From Cytophagales bacterium (GTDB lineage Bacteria > Bacteroidota > Bacteroidia > Cytophagales > Cyclobacteriaceae), in contig DNTA01000244.1 in assembly GCA_003500135.1 (NCBI GenBank), forward strand, positions 1 through 37,123: a stretch of DNA of 37,123 nt. Reading direction: 5' to 3'. The notes under the pieces were generated by a model. That model was not told where the DNA came from and searched no databases. It saw only the letters and a list, made by a program, of their open reading frames with translations. The position numbers and the translations under genes are program-made. Positions 1 to 7,243 of this stretch are shown here, in pieces (position 1 is the first letter of the stretch; every line of letters begins with the position of its first letter).

Positions 1-129
1 ATACGCTGCTTTTCCCTGGTGGTATCCTTCGCCTTGAATGGTGTAAAAAGCTTCCATAACCGGAAGGGAAGTCTGTGAGTCGGCCAATAATAACCGGCCC
101 GTGTGGTTTTTACTATCTTTTTCTTTCAT
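1..129 (-). CDS. queE: 7-carboxy-7-deazaguanine synthase, N-terminal part (cut by window edge)
   Basis: Radical SAM enzyme of the queuosine precursor (preQ0) pathway, converting 6-carboxy-5,6,7,8-tetrahydropterin to 7-carboxy-7-deazaguanine in the cytoplasm. Only the first 43 codons lie in the window. They start at an ATG (127-129 read in reverse) and contain the family's N-terminal signature, MEAFYTIQGEGYHQGKAA at residues 25-42, the substrate-binding strand that precedes the radical SAM cysteines (which are outside the window). The gene follows lepA, folD and the four-helix-bundle gene on the same strand, so it may be read from the lepA promoter. A 15-copy heptamer array begins 41 bp upstream of the start codon. 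The identification rests on a short but distinctive motif; a different QueE-like radical SAM protein is the main alternative. Confidence 0.8.
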   Translation of the reverse strand, partial: MKEKDSKNHTGRLLLADSQTSLPVMEAFYTIQGEGYHQGKAAY

Positions 130-170
130 ATCAACTTTTGTTAATGCGGGTGGTTGAACCGCTTTATTAG

Positions 171-275
171 TTCAGGGTTCAGGGTTCAGAGTTCAGGGTT
201 CAGGGTTCAGGGTTCAGGGTTCAGGGTTCAGGGTTCAGGGTTCAGGGTTCAGGGTTCAGGGTTCAGGGTTCAGGG
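171..275. repeat. 15-copy tandem heptamer array (TTCAGGG)n
   Basis: Fifteen head-to-tail units of TTCAGGG, exactly 105 bp. All are identical except the third (185-191), which reads TTCAGAG. A partial unit TTC follows at 276-278. The array lies between the stop of the four-helix-bundle gene and the start of queE. GGG runs recur every 7 bases on the plus strand with 4-base TTCA spacers, which fits the usual G-quadruplex pattern. A shorter array in opposite orientation lies on the other side of the four-helix-bundle gene (717-744). It is not a CRISPR array because there are no spacers. Confidence 0.98.
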
Positions 276-311
276 TTCTTAGTTTATGGCTAGGAGGTTA
301 CTGATAAATAC

Positions 312-698
312 TTAATACATATCCTTATAACCCGTACTTTTTGAACCTTGAAGGTATTTGATTAAACCTGAAATCAACTTAGCAATCAATTCAATTCTAT
401 TTATAAAACTTTCTTTTTCTTCTTTATTTAAATATCCTCTATCAAAAGCACGATATAATTGTGATTTAGTTTCGTAACAAGAAGCTCGGGCTATAAATAA
501 ATATTGTACAAACTCTTTATTCCCTCCTCTGCCAAACCCTTCTGCAATATTATCCATAATGGAACCTGAACTTCTTAACATTTGATCCTTTAATCCATAA
601 TCGGAATTAAATGACTTTTTATTTTTTAAAAGCAAGAACAATTCATTACAAAAATTTCTTGCCTCCTGCCATGATTTAATCTCTTCAAAACTCTTCAT
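312..698 (-). CDS. Four-helix-bundle protein, S23/IVP-like (TIGR02436-type)
   Basis: A 128-residue protein with the hallmarks of the family first known from intervening sequences in 23S rRNA genes (S23 ribosomal protein, IVP). It has an N-terminal 'F..I..W..A' segment, YGLKDQMLRSSGSIMDNIAEG at about 34-54, an EFVQYLFIARAS helix at about 62-73, the GYLN turn near 88, and a C-terminal LIxGLIKYL helix. Length is typical. Molecular function is unknown; the fold is shared with accessory variability determinants of diversity-generating retroelements and probably oligomerises and binds nucleic acid (family knowledge, not shown here). The gene sits between folD and queE on the same strand and is bracketed by oppositely oriented heptamer arrays (171-275 and 717-744), so the whole segment looks like an insertion into the operon. 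No reverse transcriptase, template repeat or rRNA gene is nearby. Confidence 0.88.
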   Translation of the reverse strand: MKSFEEIKSWQEARNFCNELFLLLKNKKSFNSDYGLKDQMLRSSGSIMDNIAEGFGRGGNKEFVQYLFIARASCYETKSQLYRAFDRGYLNKEEKESFINRIELIAKLISGLIKYLQGSKSTGYKDMY

Positions 699-716
699 AT
701 AGCGAAAATTATCCTT

Positions 717-744
717 CCCTGAACCAAGAACCCTGAACCCTGAA
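717..744. repeat. 4-unit heptamer array CCCTGAA, inverted relative to the 171-275 array
   Basis: Units at 717-723, 731-737 and 738-744 read CCCTGAA, the exact reverse complement of the 171-275 unit. The unit at 724-730 is a diverged copy (CCAAGAA). The array fills the gap between the folD stop codon (750-752) and the four-helix-bundle start (698). In the minus-strand transcript this gives UUCAGGG units before the small gene and CCCUGAA units after it, which are mutually complementary. Confidence 0.93.
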
Positions 745-749
745 CCAAT

Positions 750-1628
750 TTATTTTTCGTTTTTGGCTGCCAGCATCGTGTTGTATAACAATGCTGCGAT
801 GGTCATGGGGCCTACGCCGCCAGGAACGGGGGTGATGAAGGAGGCTTTTTCAGCTACTTCGTCAAATTTCACATCTCCTCTTAGCCTGAAGCCACTCTTT
901 TTCTCCGGCGCCGGCACTCTGTGAATGCCTACATCCACCACTACTGCTCCTTCTTTTACCATATCGGCTGTCACAAACTCGCGCTGGCCAAGAGCTACAA
1001 TCAATATATCGGCCTGTCGCGTAATGGAGGGTATATCTTTCGTCCGGCTATGAACAACAGTAACGGTCGCATTGCCCGGAGTGGCTTTTCTTGACATCAA
1101 AATACTTACCGGCGTGCCAACCGTATGACTTCGCCCCATCACTACACAGTGTTTGCCTGAAGTTTCAATGTCATATCTTTCGAGCAGCATCATGATCCCT
1201 TTTGGAGTAGCCGGAACAAATCCCGGCAGACCTAGCAACATATTGCCCATATTGATCGGGTGAAAACCATCGACATCCTTTTTCGGGCTGATTGCCTCCA
1301 CTACTTTTTGCTCATCGATATGGTCAGGAAGCGGCACCTGAACAATGAAGCCGTCAATATCATCATTTTCATTGAGCTCCTTCACTTTTTCCAACAACGC
1401 CTCTTCCGTAGTAACCTCAGGCAGGTGAACAAGTGTTGAGCCGTAACCTATGCGCTCGCAAGCCTTCACTTTGGCATTAACATAGGTTAGGCTGGCCCCG
1501 TCATCACCAACCAATACCGCGGCGAGATGCGGGATTTTACCGCCTTCTTTTTTGATCTTTTCAACTTGTTCAGCCAGTTCTTCCTGGATTTTTAATGAGG
1601 TAGCTTTACCGTCGATTTGCGTTGCCAT
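750..1628 (-). CDS. folD: Bifunctional methylenetetrahydrofolate dehydrogenase / cyclohydrolase
   Basis: Interconverts 5,10-methylene-THF, 5,10-methenyl-THF and 10-formyl-THF with NADP, in cytoplasmic one-carbon metabolism. The 292-residue length matches the family. The YVNAK motif at residues 49-53 carries the catalytic lysine (K53), followed by the VQVPLPDH segment near residue 100. The Rossmann motif [13 protein letters not shown] lies near 165, and the family C-terminal signature [15 protein letters not shown] lies near 270. It begins 17 bp after the lepA stop on the same strand, so the two genes are almost certainly co-transcribed. It is followed by the heptamer-flanked four-helix-bundle gene and then queE. 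Nothing suggests loss of function. Confidence 0.97.
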   Translation of the reverse strand: MATQIDGKATSLKIQEELAEQVEKIKKEGGKIPHLAAVLVGDDGASLTYVNAKVKACERIGYGSTLVHLPEVTTEEALLEKVKELNENDDIDGFIVQVPLPDHIDEQKVVEAISPKKDVDGFHPINMGNMLLGLPGFVPATPKGIMMLLERYDIETSGKHCVVMGRSHTVGTPVSILMSRKATPGNATVTVVHSRTKDIPSITRQADILIVALGQREFVTADMVKEGAVVVDVGIHRVPAPEKKSGFRLRGDVKFDEVAEKASFITPVPGGVGPMTIAALLYNTMLAAKNEK

Positions 1629-1645
1629 AGTGTGTTGTATTTATG

Positions 1646-3433
1646 TTAGTCTAGTTTTAAAACGGCCATAAAAGCTTCCTGCGGTATCTCCACATTACCA
1701 ACCTGACGCATTCGCTTTTTCCCTTTTTTCTGTTTCTCCAACAACTTCCTTTTTCGGGATATATCGCCTCCATAACATTTTGCCAATACGTTTTTGCGCA
1801 TTGCCTTAACGCTTTCCCTGGCAATGATTTTTGTTCCTATAGCCGCCTGAATAGCAATTTCGAACATTTGCCGCGGCAGTAGCTCTCTAAGCTTTTCACA
1901 AAGTCGCTTGCCCCATTCGTAGGCTTTGTCGCGATGAACGATGGCGGATAAAGCATCCACCTTTTCTCCATTCAACATAATGTCGAGCTTGACCATAGTT
2001 GATTGACGAAAACCGTTAAGCTCATAATCAAGAGAGGCATAACCACGTGAGATCGTTTTCAGCTTATCAAAAAAGTCAAATACGATCTCTGAAAGTGGAA
2101 GGTCAAAAACCAATTCAACACGATCTTGTGTAAGGTACGACTGATTTACAATGGCGCCGCGCTTGTCCATACACAATGCGATTACAGGTCCGATATAATC
2201 AGCTTTGGTTATGATTTGTGCTTTGATGTAGGGTTCTTCAATATGTGAAATGGTATTGGGCTCAGGCATTTCCGATGGCGCATTAATCTCCTGGTATGAC
2301 CCGTCCGTCTTCACTGCTCTGAATTGTACTGAAGGCACTGTGGTTATAACAGTCATGTCGAACTCCCGCTCCAGCCGCTCCTGCACAATCTCCATATGAA
2401 GCATTCCCAGGAAACCACAACGGAAGCCAAACCCTAGGGCAGCAGATGTTTCGGGCTCCCAAACCAGTGATGCATCATTAAGCTGTAGCTTTTCCATAGA
2501 AGCACGCAACTCTTCAAAATCACTGGTCTCCACCGGATAAATACCGGCAAATACCATTGGCTTTACATTTTCAAATCCCTGAATGGCTTTTTCGCAAGGC
2601 CGTTTCAAATGAGTTATGGTATCCCCCACTTTCACCTCGCTGGCTATCTTAATTCCGGAGATCAAATATCCCACGTCGCCCGCACTCATTTCTTCGAGTG
2701 GCGTTTGTACAAGCTTGAGAATACCTATCTCGTCAGCATCATACTCACGACCGGTATTCATAAATTTCACCTTGTCTCCTTTTCTAAGTGTTCCGTTGAA
2801 AATGCGGAATATGATTTCAATACCTCTGTAGGAATTAAACTCCGAATCGAAGATCATAGCCTGTAAGGGCCCATCCGGATCACCGGTCGGTGAAGGTACT
2901 CTTTCAATAATAGCCTTGAATATATCATCGATCCCTATCCCTTCTTTTCCACTGGCATAGATCACTTCTTCGGGTTTACAACCCAAAAGGTCTACTACCT
3001 GATCTCGGACGAGCTCAGGCTCAGCTCCTGGCAGGTCAATTTTATTGAGTACAGGTATGATTTCCAGATCGTGGTCGAGCGCCAGGTATAAGTTTGAAAT
3101 GGTCTGTGCTTCAATTCCCTGACTGGCATCAACAATAAGTAAAGCGCCCTCACATGCTGCTATAGACCGGGATACTTCATAGGAGAAGTCGACGTGGCCC
3201 GGTGTATCAATCATATTGATAGCATAGACGTCACCTTCATATTCGTAGTTCATCTGGATCGCGTGACTTTTAATCGTAATCCCGCGCTCCCGCTCCAGAT
3301 CCATGTCATCCAGCAGTTGATCCTGCATTTCGCGCTCCGTCACCGTTTTGGTGTGCTCCAACATCCTGTCGGCAAGTGTACTCTTACCGTGGTCTATATG
3401 CGCAATGATACAAAAGTTACGTGTGTGCTTCAT
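1646..3433 (-). CDS. lepA: Elongation factor 4 (translational GTPase LepA)
   Basis: Ribosome-associated GTPase of the EF-G/EF-Tu superfamily, implicated in ribosome assembly and back-translocation. The N-terminus [19 protein letters not shown] contains the P-loop (AHIDHGKS). It is followed by the switch region RERGITIK, the G3 motif DTPGH and the G4 motif NKID. The C-terminal domain has the LepA-specific sequence [21 protein letters not shown], which distinguishes it from EF-G. The open frame extends upstream to a GTG at 3490, but the ATG at 3433 gives 595 residues, the family length. A TAnnTTTG promoter box at 3451-3458 lies between the two, so the longer form is very unlikely. It is the first gene of the lepA-folD-(small gene)-queE cluster. 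Confidence 0.97.
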   Translation of the reverse strand: MKHTRNFCIIAHIDHGKSTLADRMLEHTKTVTEREMQDQLLDDMDLERERGITIKSHAIQMNYEYEGDVYAINMIDTPGHVDFSYEVSRSIAACEGALLIVDASQGIEAQTISNLYLALDHDLEIIPVLNKIDLPGAEPELVRDQVVDLLGCKPEEVIYASGKEGIGIDDIFKAIIERVPSPTGDPDGPLQAMIFDSEFNSYRGIEIIFRIFNGTLRKGDKVKFMNTGREYDADEIGILKLVQTPLEEMSAGDVGYLISGIKIASEVKVGDTITHLKRPCEKAIQGFENVKPMVFAGIYPVETSDFEELRASMEKLQLNDASLVWEPETSAALGFGFRCGFLGMLHMEIVQERLEREFDMTVITTVPSVQFRAVKTDGSYQEINAPSEMPEPNTISHIEEPYIKAQIITKADYIGPVIALCMDKRGAIVNQSYLTQDRVELVFDLPLSEIVFDFFDKLKTISRGYASLDYELNGFRQSTMVKLDIMLNGEKVDALSAIVHRDKAYEWGKRLCEKLRELLPRQMFEIAIQAAIGTKIIARESVKAMRKNVLAKCYGGDISRKRKLLEKQKKGKKRMRQVGNVEIPQEAFMAVLKLD

Positions 3434-3450
3434 ATTTATCAAAAGAACTG

Positions 3451-3458
3451 CAAAAGTA
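3451..3458 (-). promoter_or_regulatory. Probable lepA promoter, -7 box TACTTTTG
   Basis: Read on the minus strand this is TACTTTTG, matching the Bacteroidota TAnnTTTG box, 17 bp upstream of the lepA ATG. A TTG sits further upstream at 3483-3485, slightly farther than the usual 19-21 bp. The position supports the ATG at 3433 as the true start. Confidence 0.55.
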
Positions 3459-3492
3459 GCTAATATTATGTTCTTTAATAAACAATCCACTT

Positions 3493-3630
3493 ATGAAATG
3501 TTTCTTTATTCGATGGAGATCCATTAAGATGTGGATTCAATATCTAATCAAAGAAGATTTCAACCGAATACTTCATGATGTTGCTATGAATTATGACGAT
3601 AAATTGTTGAAAATAATGGATATTCAATAA
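3493..3630 (+). CDS. Possible small ORF, 45 codons, unknown
   Basis: An ATG-started frame of 45 codons (begins MKCFFIRWRSIKMW, ends KIMDIQ) lies divergent from lepA in an otherwise gene-poor gap. No motif is recognised and no promoter or ribosome-binding site stands out. Its 5' end overlaps the presumed lepA promoter region. It could be a small basic protein, the remnant of a larger gene, or chance. It is listed because it is the only intact ATG frame of this size in the gap. Confidence 0.2.
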   Translation: MKCFFIRWRSIKMWIQYLIKEDFNRILHDVAMNYDDKLLKIMDIQ

Positions 3631-3637
3631 TTTATGC

Positions 3638-3651
3638 CAGGGTTAACCCTG
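3638..3651. repeat. Perfect 14-bp palindrome CAGGGTTAACCCTG
   Basis: A perfect inverted repeat in the gap upstream of lepA. Each half is CAGGGTT, which is the cyclic permutation of the TTCAGGG heptamer in the array at 171-275, here joined head to head with its reverse complement. It could be a protein-binding site or a dispersed single copy of the heptamer family. I see nothing else recognisable between 3652 and 3807. Confidence 0.75.
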
Positions 3652-3807
3652 ACATTTTCAAAATTTCCTTAGCTCAAATATGGGCCAATATTTATTATGT
3701 ATTCAACCGCAATTAAATTCGTAAATGGTTAATAATCAGTAATTTTGAAAATTTTCAGCTGATGATGTTTCAATCACAGTCCCATATCTATCGTCGGACC
3801 TAGCGGC

Positions 3808-3828
3808 GGAAAATTTCATGAATTTTCC
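3808..3828. repeat. Short inverted repeat, 8-bp arms
   Basis: GGAAAATT and AATTTTCC are separated by the 5-base loop TCATG. It lies just upstream of, and overlaps, the start of the gene remnant at 3822-3986. It has no T-tract, so it is not an obvious terminator. Confidence 0.5.
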
Positions 3829-3986
3829 GTGTTGAACCTACCGGCCAGGAGATAGAACTGAAAAATGAGCTGACAGCAAAAATTGATGCGCAATTGGAAA
3901 TGTACCGCTCGATAAAGAAAAATTCAATACCTGAAATCAATGAAATGGTCATTGAAATGAAGGCGCCGGCTATATCTGCTGATTAG
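3822..3986 (+). pseudogene. Remnant of a protein C-terminus (about 54 residues)
   Basis: Plus-strand frame open from just after a TGA (3819-3821) to TAG (3984-3986) with no plausible upstream start codon. The translation is charged and protein-like, with stretches such as LTAKIDAQLEMYRSIK and IPEINEMVIEMKAPAI. It is followed directly by a hairpin terminator on the same strand. The composition resembles the C-terminal tail of sortilin-like (VPS10-type) beta-propeller proteins as I remember them, but that is a weak resemblance. I infer that the rest of the gene was deleted from the region between here and lepA. Confidence 0.4.
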
Positions 3987-3993
3987 TACAACC

Positions 3994-4027
3994 CCCCGTA
4001 AGCAGACTCGGGCTTGCGGGGATTTTT
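3994..4027 (+). terminator. Intrinsic terminator
   Basis: Stem CCCCGTAAGC (3994-4003) pairs with GCTTGCGGGG (4012-4021) with one G-T wobble and an 8-base loop. It is followed by A and TTTTT (4023-4027). It ends transcription of the remnant at 3822-3986 and may also act on the minus-strand gene ending at 4044, although the T-run on that side is poor. Confidence 0.7.
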
Positions 4028-4043
4028 ACCTTTTGCACAAGGC

Positions 4044-4499
4044 CTATTTATTAGTAGCCGCTTCGGCCATACCTTTTAACGCGGTTTGCATTTTGGCTAT
4101 TCGACCTTCTTCACCCTTTAAATCATAGTAATCAAGAAAAAATGCCGGATCGACATAACCGACCCATACTTTATCGTCTTCTTCCCAAACCAGGTATTTC
4201 AATGGTAAAACAGCGCCTATACTTCGGTCGGCCTTCATAAGTGGCGTTCCCATTTTCGGGTTCCCGAAAATGATCACCTTTGTGCCGGGCAATTCCATTC
4301 CTGCCATTTCAGCTCCCTCACTATGATCAATCGTAGTAAATATCTTCAAGCCTTTCGATTCAATTACATCCTGAAGCATTTCAAAAGTTTTATCCAGATT
4401 GTGGTTAGACTCTACTTTTATAAAATAATCACCAGGCGCTGCCATGGAACCAAAACTGGCAGAAACCAGTATGAAAAGTATTAGCATATTTTTTTTCAT
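4044..4499 (-). CDS. DUF302 domain protein, exported
   Basis: A 151-residue protein with an N-terminal signal peptide (MKKNMLILFILVSASFGSMA, cleavage near residue 20). The rest is a DUF302 domain: FEMLQDVIESKGLKIFTTIDH, then the family hallmark MELPGTKVIIFGNPKMGTPLM near residues 67-88, LPLKYLVWEED near 99, and a VGYVDPAFF segment. DUF302 proteins have the TT1751 fold; some have been linked to redox or thiol chemistry but no general function is established. The signal peptide puts it in the periplasm. It stands alone, with 83 bp to the upstream acyltransferase gene and a hairpin downstream, so it may share the plsC transcript. Confidence 0.85.
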   Translation of the reverse strand: MKKNMLILFILVSASFGSMAAPGDYFIKVESNHNLDKTFEMLQDVIESKGLKIFTTIDHSEGAEMAGMELPGTKVIIFGNPKMGTPLMKADRSIGAVLPLKYLVWEEDDKVWVGYVDPAFFLDYYDLKGEEGRIAKMQTALKGMAEAATNK

Positions 4500-4582
4500 A
4501 ATGTATACGATTTTTGGGTTTTGCTTAAAATAGTATTTTTCATTTCAATTAAAGTCTGCCACCCGTCAAAGCTTGTAAATAT

Positions 4583-5314
4583 CTAATTCAATTCCGATGC
4601 AATTACCTTTTTTACGCGATCTATCAGTTCAGGCATTTTATCTGTAGTATAATCACTTACGGCTATGGGTTTGTGGACGATCATTTCCGCCTTTCCAGGG
4701 AAAATATCAAAGCTTCCGGCCGGCAAAACTTTTTCCGTACCCCGAATGGTAACGGGAAGAATTGGCACTCCCAGTTCCAGCGCAAAACGAAAAGCCCCCT
4801 TTTTAAAAGGCCTGAGTTGACCATTTACTGATCGGGTGCCCTCGGGAAAAAAAACCACGGAAGTACCTCCCTTTATCTTGTCTTTGGCTTTATTAATAGA
4901 GGCCACGGCACTTTTTGTGTCTGACCGGTCAATAAATATGTGTCCCACAGCGGCGCTTCCGAACCCTACACCCGGGATTTTTCGCACTTCCTTTTTCATC
5001 ACCCATTTAAAGTCATTTTTGATCCATCCGTACATCAGAAAGATATCATACGTACTCAGGTGATTGGCAACGATCACATAAGACTGATTACGGTCCATCA
5101 ATTCGGAATTTCGGACACTTACCAACATTGGGGTTAAAAATGCAATTACACGTGCCCACCATTGGCCTCCAATGCGGCTACCTACCTTGTCATTGATGGA
5201 GTAGGATAATACAATGGCCAAAGCTCCGAATAAAAAACTCAGGATAAAAATTAGCGGGATCAATACGAGCCACTTGTAGGGTTGATACAACCACCATGTA
5301 AAATTACGCCTCAT
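4583..5314 (-). CDS. plsC: 1-acyl-sn-glycerol-3-phosphate acyltransferase (PlsC family)
   Basis: Transfers an acyl chain to lysophosphatidic acid (or a similar lyso-lipid) at the inner membrane in phospholipid synthesis. From the ATG at 5314 it has 243 residues: a hydrophobic anchor at about 15-37, the catalytic NHLSTYD motif with the HX4D pair H85/D90, the IFIDRSD segment at 126-132, and the substrate-binding FPEGTRS motif at 156-162. The frame continues to a TTG at 5338, but the TAACTTTG promoter box (5336-5343) overlaps that codon, so the ATG is preferred. The exact acyl acceptor cannot be told from sequence; ornithine- or other aminolipid acyltransferases use the same fold. Confidence 0.9.
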   Translation of the reverse strand: MRRNFTWWLYQPYKWLVLIPLIFILSFLFGALAIVLSYSINDKVGSRIGGQWWARVIAFLTPMLVSVRNSELMDRNQSYVIVANHLSTYDIFLMYGWIKNDFKWVMKKEVRKIPGVGFGSAAVGHIFIDRSDTKSAVASINKAKDKIKGGTSVVFFPEGTRSVNGQLRPFKKGAFRFALELGVPILPVTIRGTEKVLPAGSFDIFPGKAEMIVHKPIAVSDYTTDKMPELIDRVKKVIASELN

Positions 5315-5335
5315 TATCGTTAGGTTAGTTGTGAA

Positions 5336-5370
5336 CAAAGTTATAAGAAATACCTAACACTTCGACAAAA
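5336..5370 (-). promoter_or_regulatory. Probable promoter of the plsC-like gene
   Basis: On the minus strand a TAACTTTG box (5336-5343) matches TAnnTTTG, with TTTTG (5366-5370) 22 bp upstream as the -33 element. Transcription would start about 15-20 bp before the ATG at 5314. Confidence 0.6.
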
Positions 5371-5456
5371 AGAAAGCGGTGGAATGAGGATAACCACAAA
5401 TTTGCACCGCTCTTAATTTTTACTAATCTCTATTTTTTGGCGTTAAATTGAGATTT

Positions 5457-5579
5457 TTATACCCTGGCCGCTTTCAACTCTTCCTGGTACTGCCGGTAGT
5501 GGTCCACGGCTACAAAATAGTCCGGATCCTCCAATACATTCACATCACAAATTTTCTCCGCCTTTTGGATTAATCTTCT
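5457..5579 (-). pseudogene. In-frame continuation of the SulP gene after a TGA
   Basis: After the TGA at 5580-5582 the same reading frame stays open for 40 codons to a TAA at 5457-5459. The translation (RRLIQKAEKICDVNV, then LEDPDYFVAVDHY) looks like the normal end of a STAS domain rather than random sequence. TGA is one base from a cysteine codon, and I recall cysteine as common in SulP homologues after the SPD motif. This is either a recent nonsense mutation, a sequencing error, or readthrough/selenocysteine. I see no convincing SECIS hairpin just after the TGA. Confidence 0.75.
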
Positions 5580-7082
5580 TCAATCAGGACTTAAGCGCTT
5601 TAAATGAACATGCTTGCCCTCTTTCATATACCTCTCCGCAAGCTTGTTAATCGCCTCTATTGCCGACTGGTCCATAATTCTTGATTCGGCAAAGTCGATT
5701 ATAACTTCATCGGGATCATTGGCGATATCGAACTTGGTATTGAATAAGGTGGTTGACCCGAAAAACAAGGGGCCGTAGATTTCATAACGCTTGATACCGT
5801 GCTCATCAATATATTTGCGGGCACGAATTCTGAGTGCATTTTCCCAGGCAAATACTAAAGCGGCTACAATAACACCGGCCAGCGCCGCAATAGCCAAATC
5901 AAATAAAACGGTTAATACGGTTACCAATACTATAATGATCAGATCATTTCGAGGTATTTTATTATAGATCTGGAAAGTACTCCAGGCAAAGGTACCGATC
6001 ACTACCATAAACATTACTCCTGTCAATGCCGCTATGGGAACCATTTCGATATAGGCAGAACCGAAAAGAATGAATATTAATAGTGCAATAGCCGCTACAA
6101 TGCCCGAAAGCCTGCCGCGACCTCCTGATTTGATATTAATGATACTTTGACCGATCATGGCACAGCCGCCCATGCCGCCGAAAAATCCATTGACCATATT
6201 GGCTGCACCCTGGGCTACGCACTCCCTGTTGCCACTACCGCGTGTCTCGGTTAATTCATCAATCAGGTTGAGTGTCATTAATGACTCGATCAAGCCAATT
6301 GCTGCCAAAATCATGGCATAAGGAAGAATGAATTTTAGTGTTTCCAGGTTTAAAGGAATCATCGGAACGTTAAAATTGGGCAGTCCGGCCTTGATACCAT
6401 CGCCGCCATTATCGAGGATAAAAGATTTTACAGTGCTCGATTCGATGCCACCAAAAATTACCAGAAGTGAAACGACAAGAATTCCGACCAAAGCAGCTGG
6501 GATTTTATTGTTGAGTTTTGGCAAAAAATACATGATAGCCATGGTAAGCGCTACCAATCCGATCATGGTCCACAGCTCAGTGCCCATCATCCAATCGCCT
6601 TCGGTGCGGAACATTTTGAGCTGTGAAAGAAAAATGACAATAGCCAACCCATTTACAAAGCCCATCATCACCGAATGGGGTACCATTCTGATAAATTTCC
6701 CTAAACGAAAAAAACCTGCGGCCATTTGGATTACCCCTGTTAATAAAAGGGTAGCAAAAAGATATTGTAACCCTGCCTGATCGGCATGGGCCCCCAGAAT
6801 GTTACCTTCTTTTGCCAGGTGGACCATTACTACCGCCATTGCTCCGGTTGCCCCAGGGATCATACCCGGACGACCGCCGAATATTGATGTCACCAACCCC
6901 ATCATGAAGGCGCCATAAAGCCCGACTACTGGAGAGACCCCTGCCACAAAGGCAAAGGCCACTGCTTCCGGCACCAATGCCAGGGCTACAGTCAGACCAG
7001 ATAGGATGTCGTCTTTGACGCTCCCGGCTTTTTTATCAATAAACCTAAATTCTTTTCCTGCTTTGACTAATTTCTTTACCAT
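5580..7082 (-). CDS. SulP family anion transporter (C-terminus interrupted by TGA)
   Basis: Inner-membrane transporter of the SLC26/SulP family, carrying sulfate, bicarbonate or another anion, probably with Na+ or H+. About 10-12 hydrophobic segments fill residues 20-410, including the family segment LVPEAVAFAFVAGVSPVVGLYGAF near residues 36-59 and the GNRECVAQGAANMVNGFFGGM region near 280. A STAS domain follows from about 420 (YEIYGPLFFGS, then DEVIIDFAES). The ORF stops at TGA after 500 codons, inside the STAS domain, yet the frame continues intact for 40 codons (5457-5579); a full product would have 541 residues. Stand-alone gene with its own promoter. The SulP in this position could be a bicarbonate or sulfate carrier; the sequence does not decide. 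Confidence 0.92.
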   Translation of the reverse strand: MVKKLVKAGKEFRFIDKKAGSVKDDILSGLTVALALVPEAVAFAFVAGVSPVVGLYGAFMMGLVTSIFGGRPGMIPGATGAMAVVMVHLAKEGNILGAHADQAGLQYLFATLLLTGVIQMAAGFFRLGKFIRMVPHSVMMGFVNGLAIVIFLSQLKMFRTEGDWMMGTELWTMIGLVALTMAIMYFLPKLNNKIPAALVGILVVSLLVIFGGIESSTVKSFILDNGGDGIKAGLPNFNVPMIPLNLETLKFILPYAMILAAIGLIESLMTLNLIDELTETRGSGNRECVAQGAANMVNGFFGGMGGCAMIGQSIINIKSGGRGRLSGIVAAIALLIFILFGSAYIEMVPIAALTGVMFMVVIGTFAWSTFQIYNKIPRNDLIIIVLVTVLTVLFDLAIAALAGVIVAALVFAWENALRIRARKYIDEHGIKRYEIYGPLFFGSTTLFNTKFDIANDPDEVIIDFAESRIMDQSAIEAINKLAERYMKEGKHVHLKRLSPD

Positions 7083-7111
7083 TCTTTCCTCTACTTTCCA
7101 AATTAAGCCGG

Positions 7112-7145
7112 CAAAGGTAAGAAAAATGCTTTATTCGTAACGAAA
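7112..7145 (-). promoter_or_regulatory. Probable SulP gene promoter
   Basis: TACCTTTG on the minus strand (7112-7119) is a perfect TAnnTTTG box 29 bp before the start codon. A near-consensus TTTCG (7141-7145) lies 21 bp upstream. A pair of CGAAAT/ATTTCG arms around 7141-7168 could be an operator. Confidence 0.6.
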
Positions 7146-7177
7146 TAAATCCATTTTTATCGATTTCGTATTATTTA

Positions 7178-7202
7178 TTGCATTTTAGGGCAAAAAATGC
7201 AA
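7178..7202. repeat. Hairpin with 9-bp perfect arms between SulP and the serine hydrolase gene
   Basis: TTGCATTTT (7178-7186) and AAAATGCAA (7194-7202) are separated by a 7-base loop. It lies downstream of the serine hydrolase gene on the minus strand. It has an AT-rich stem and no clean T-run, so it is at best a weak terminator. Confidence 0.45.
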
Positions 7203-7243
7203 ACCAATGCGGTAAATTTTGATACAAAATTTTGCAGTAAGTA

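Noticed and set aside
171..275. CRISPR array or telomere
   Set aside because: The units abut without spacers, no cas genes are present, and the repeat lies inside a gene cluster rather than at a chromosome end.
312..698. Diversity-generating retroelement accessory protein (Avd)
   Set aside because: The fold family is related, but there is no reverse transcriptase, template repeat or variable gene in the window.
2609..2866. Plus-strand ORFs inside lepA
   Set aside because: They lie antisense to strongly conserved codons and show no protein family features; the same applies to the other antisense frames inside folD, sulP, the RND genes, GH31, sdhA and the rest.
3434..3490. Longer LepA starting at GTG 3490
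   Set aside because: The promoter box at 3451-3458 lies within this extension and the ATG at 3433 gives the family N-terminus.
5580..5582. Firm call of selenocysteine at the SulP TGA
   Set aside because: Only a 3-bp stem could be drawn after the TGA and no sel genes are in the window, so it is kept as a hypothesis only.
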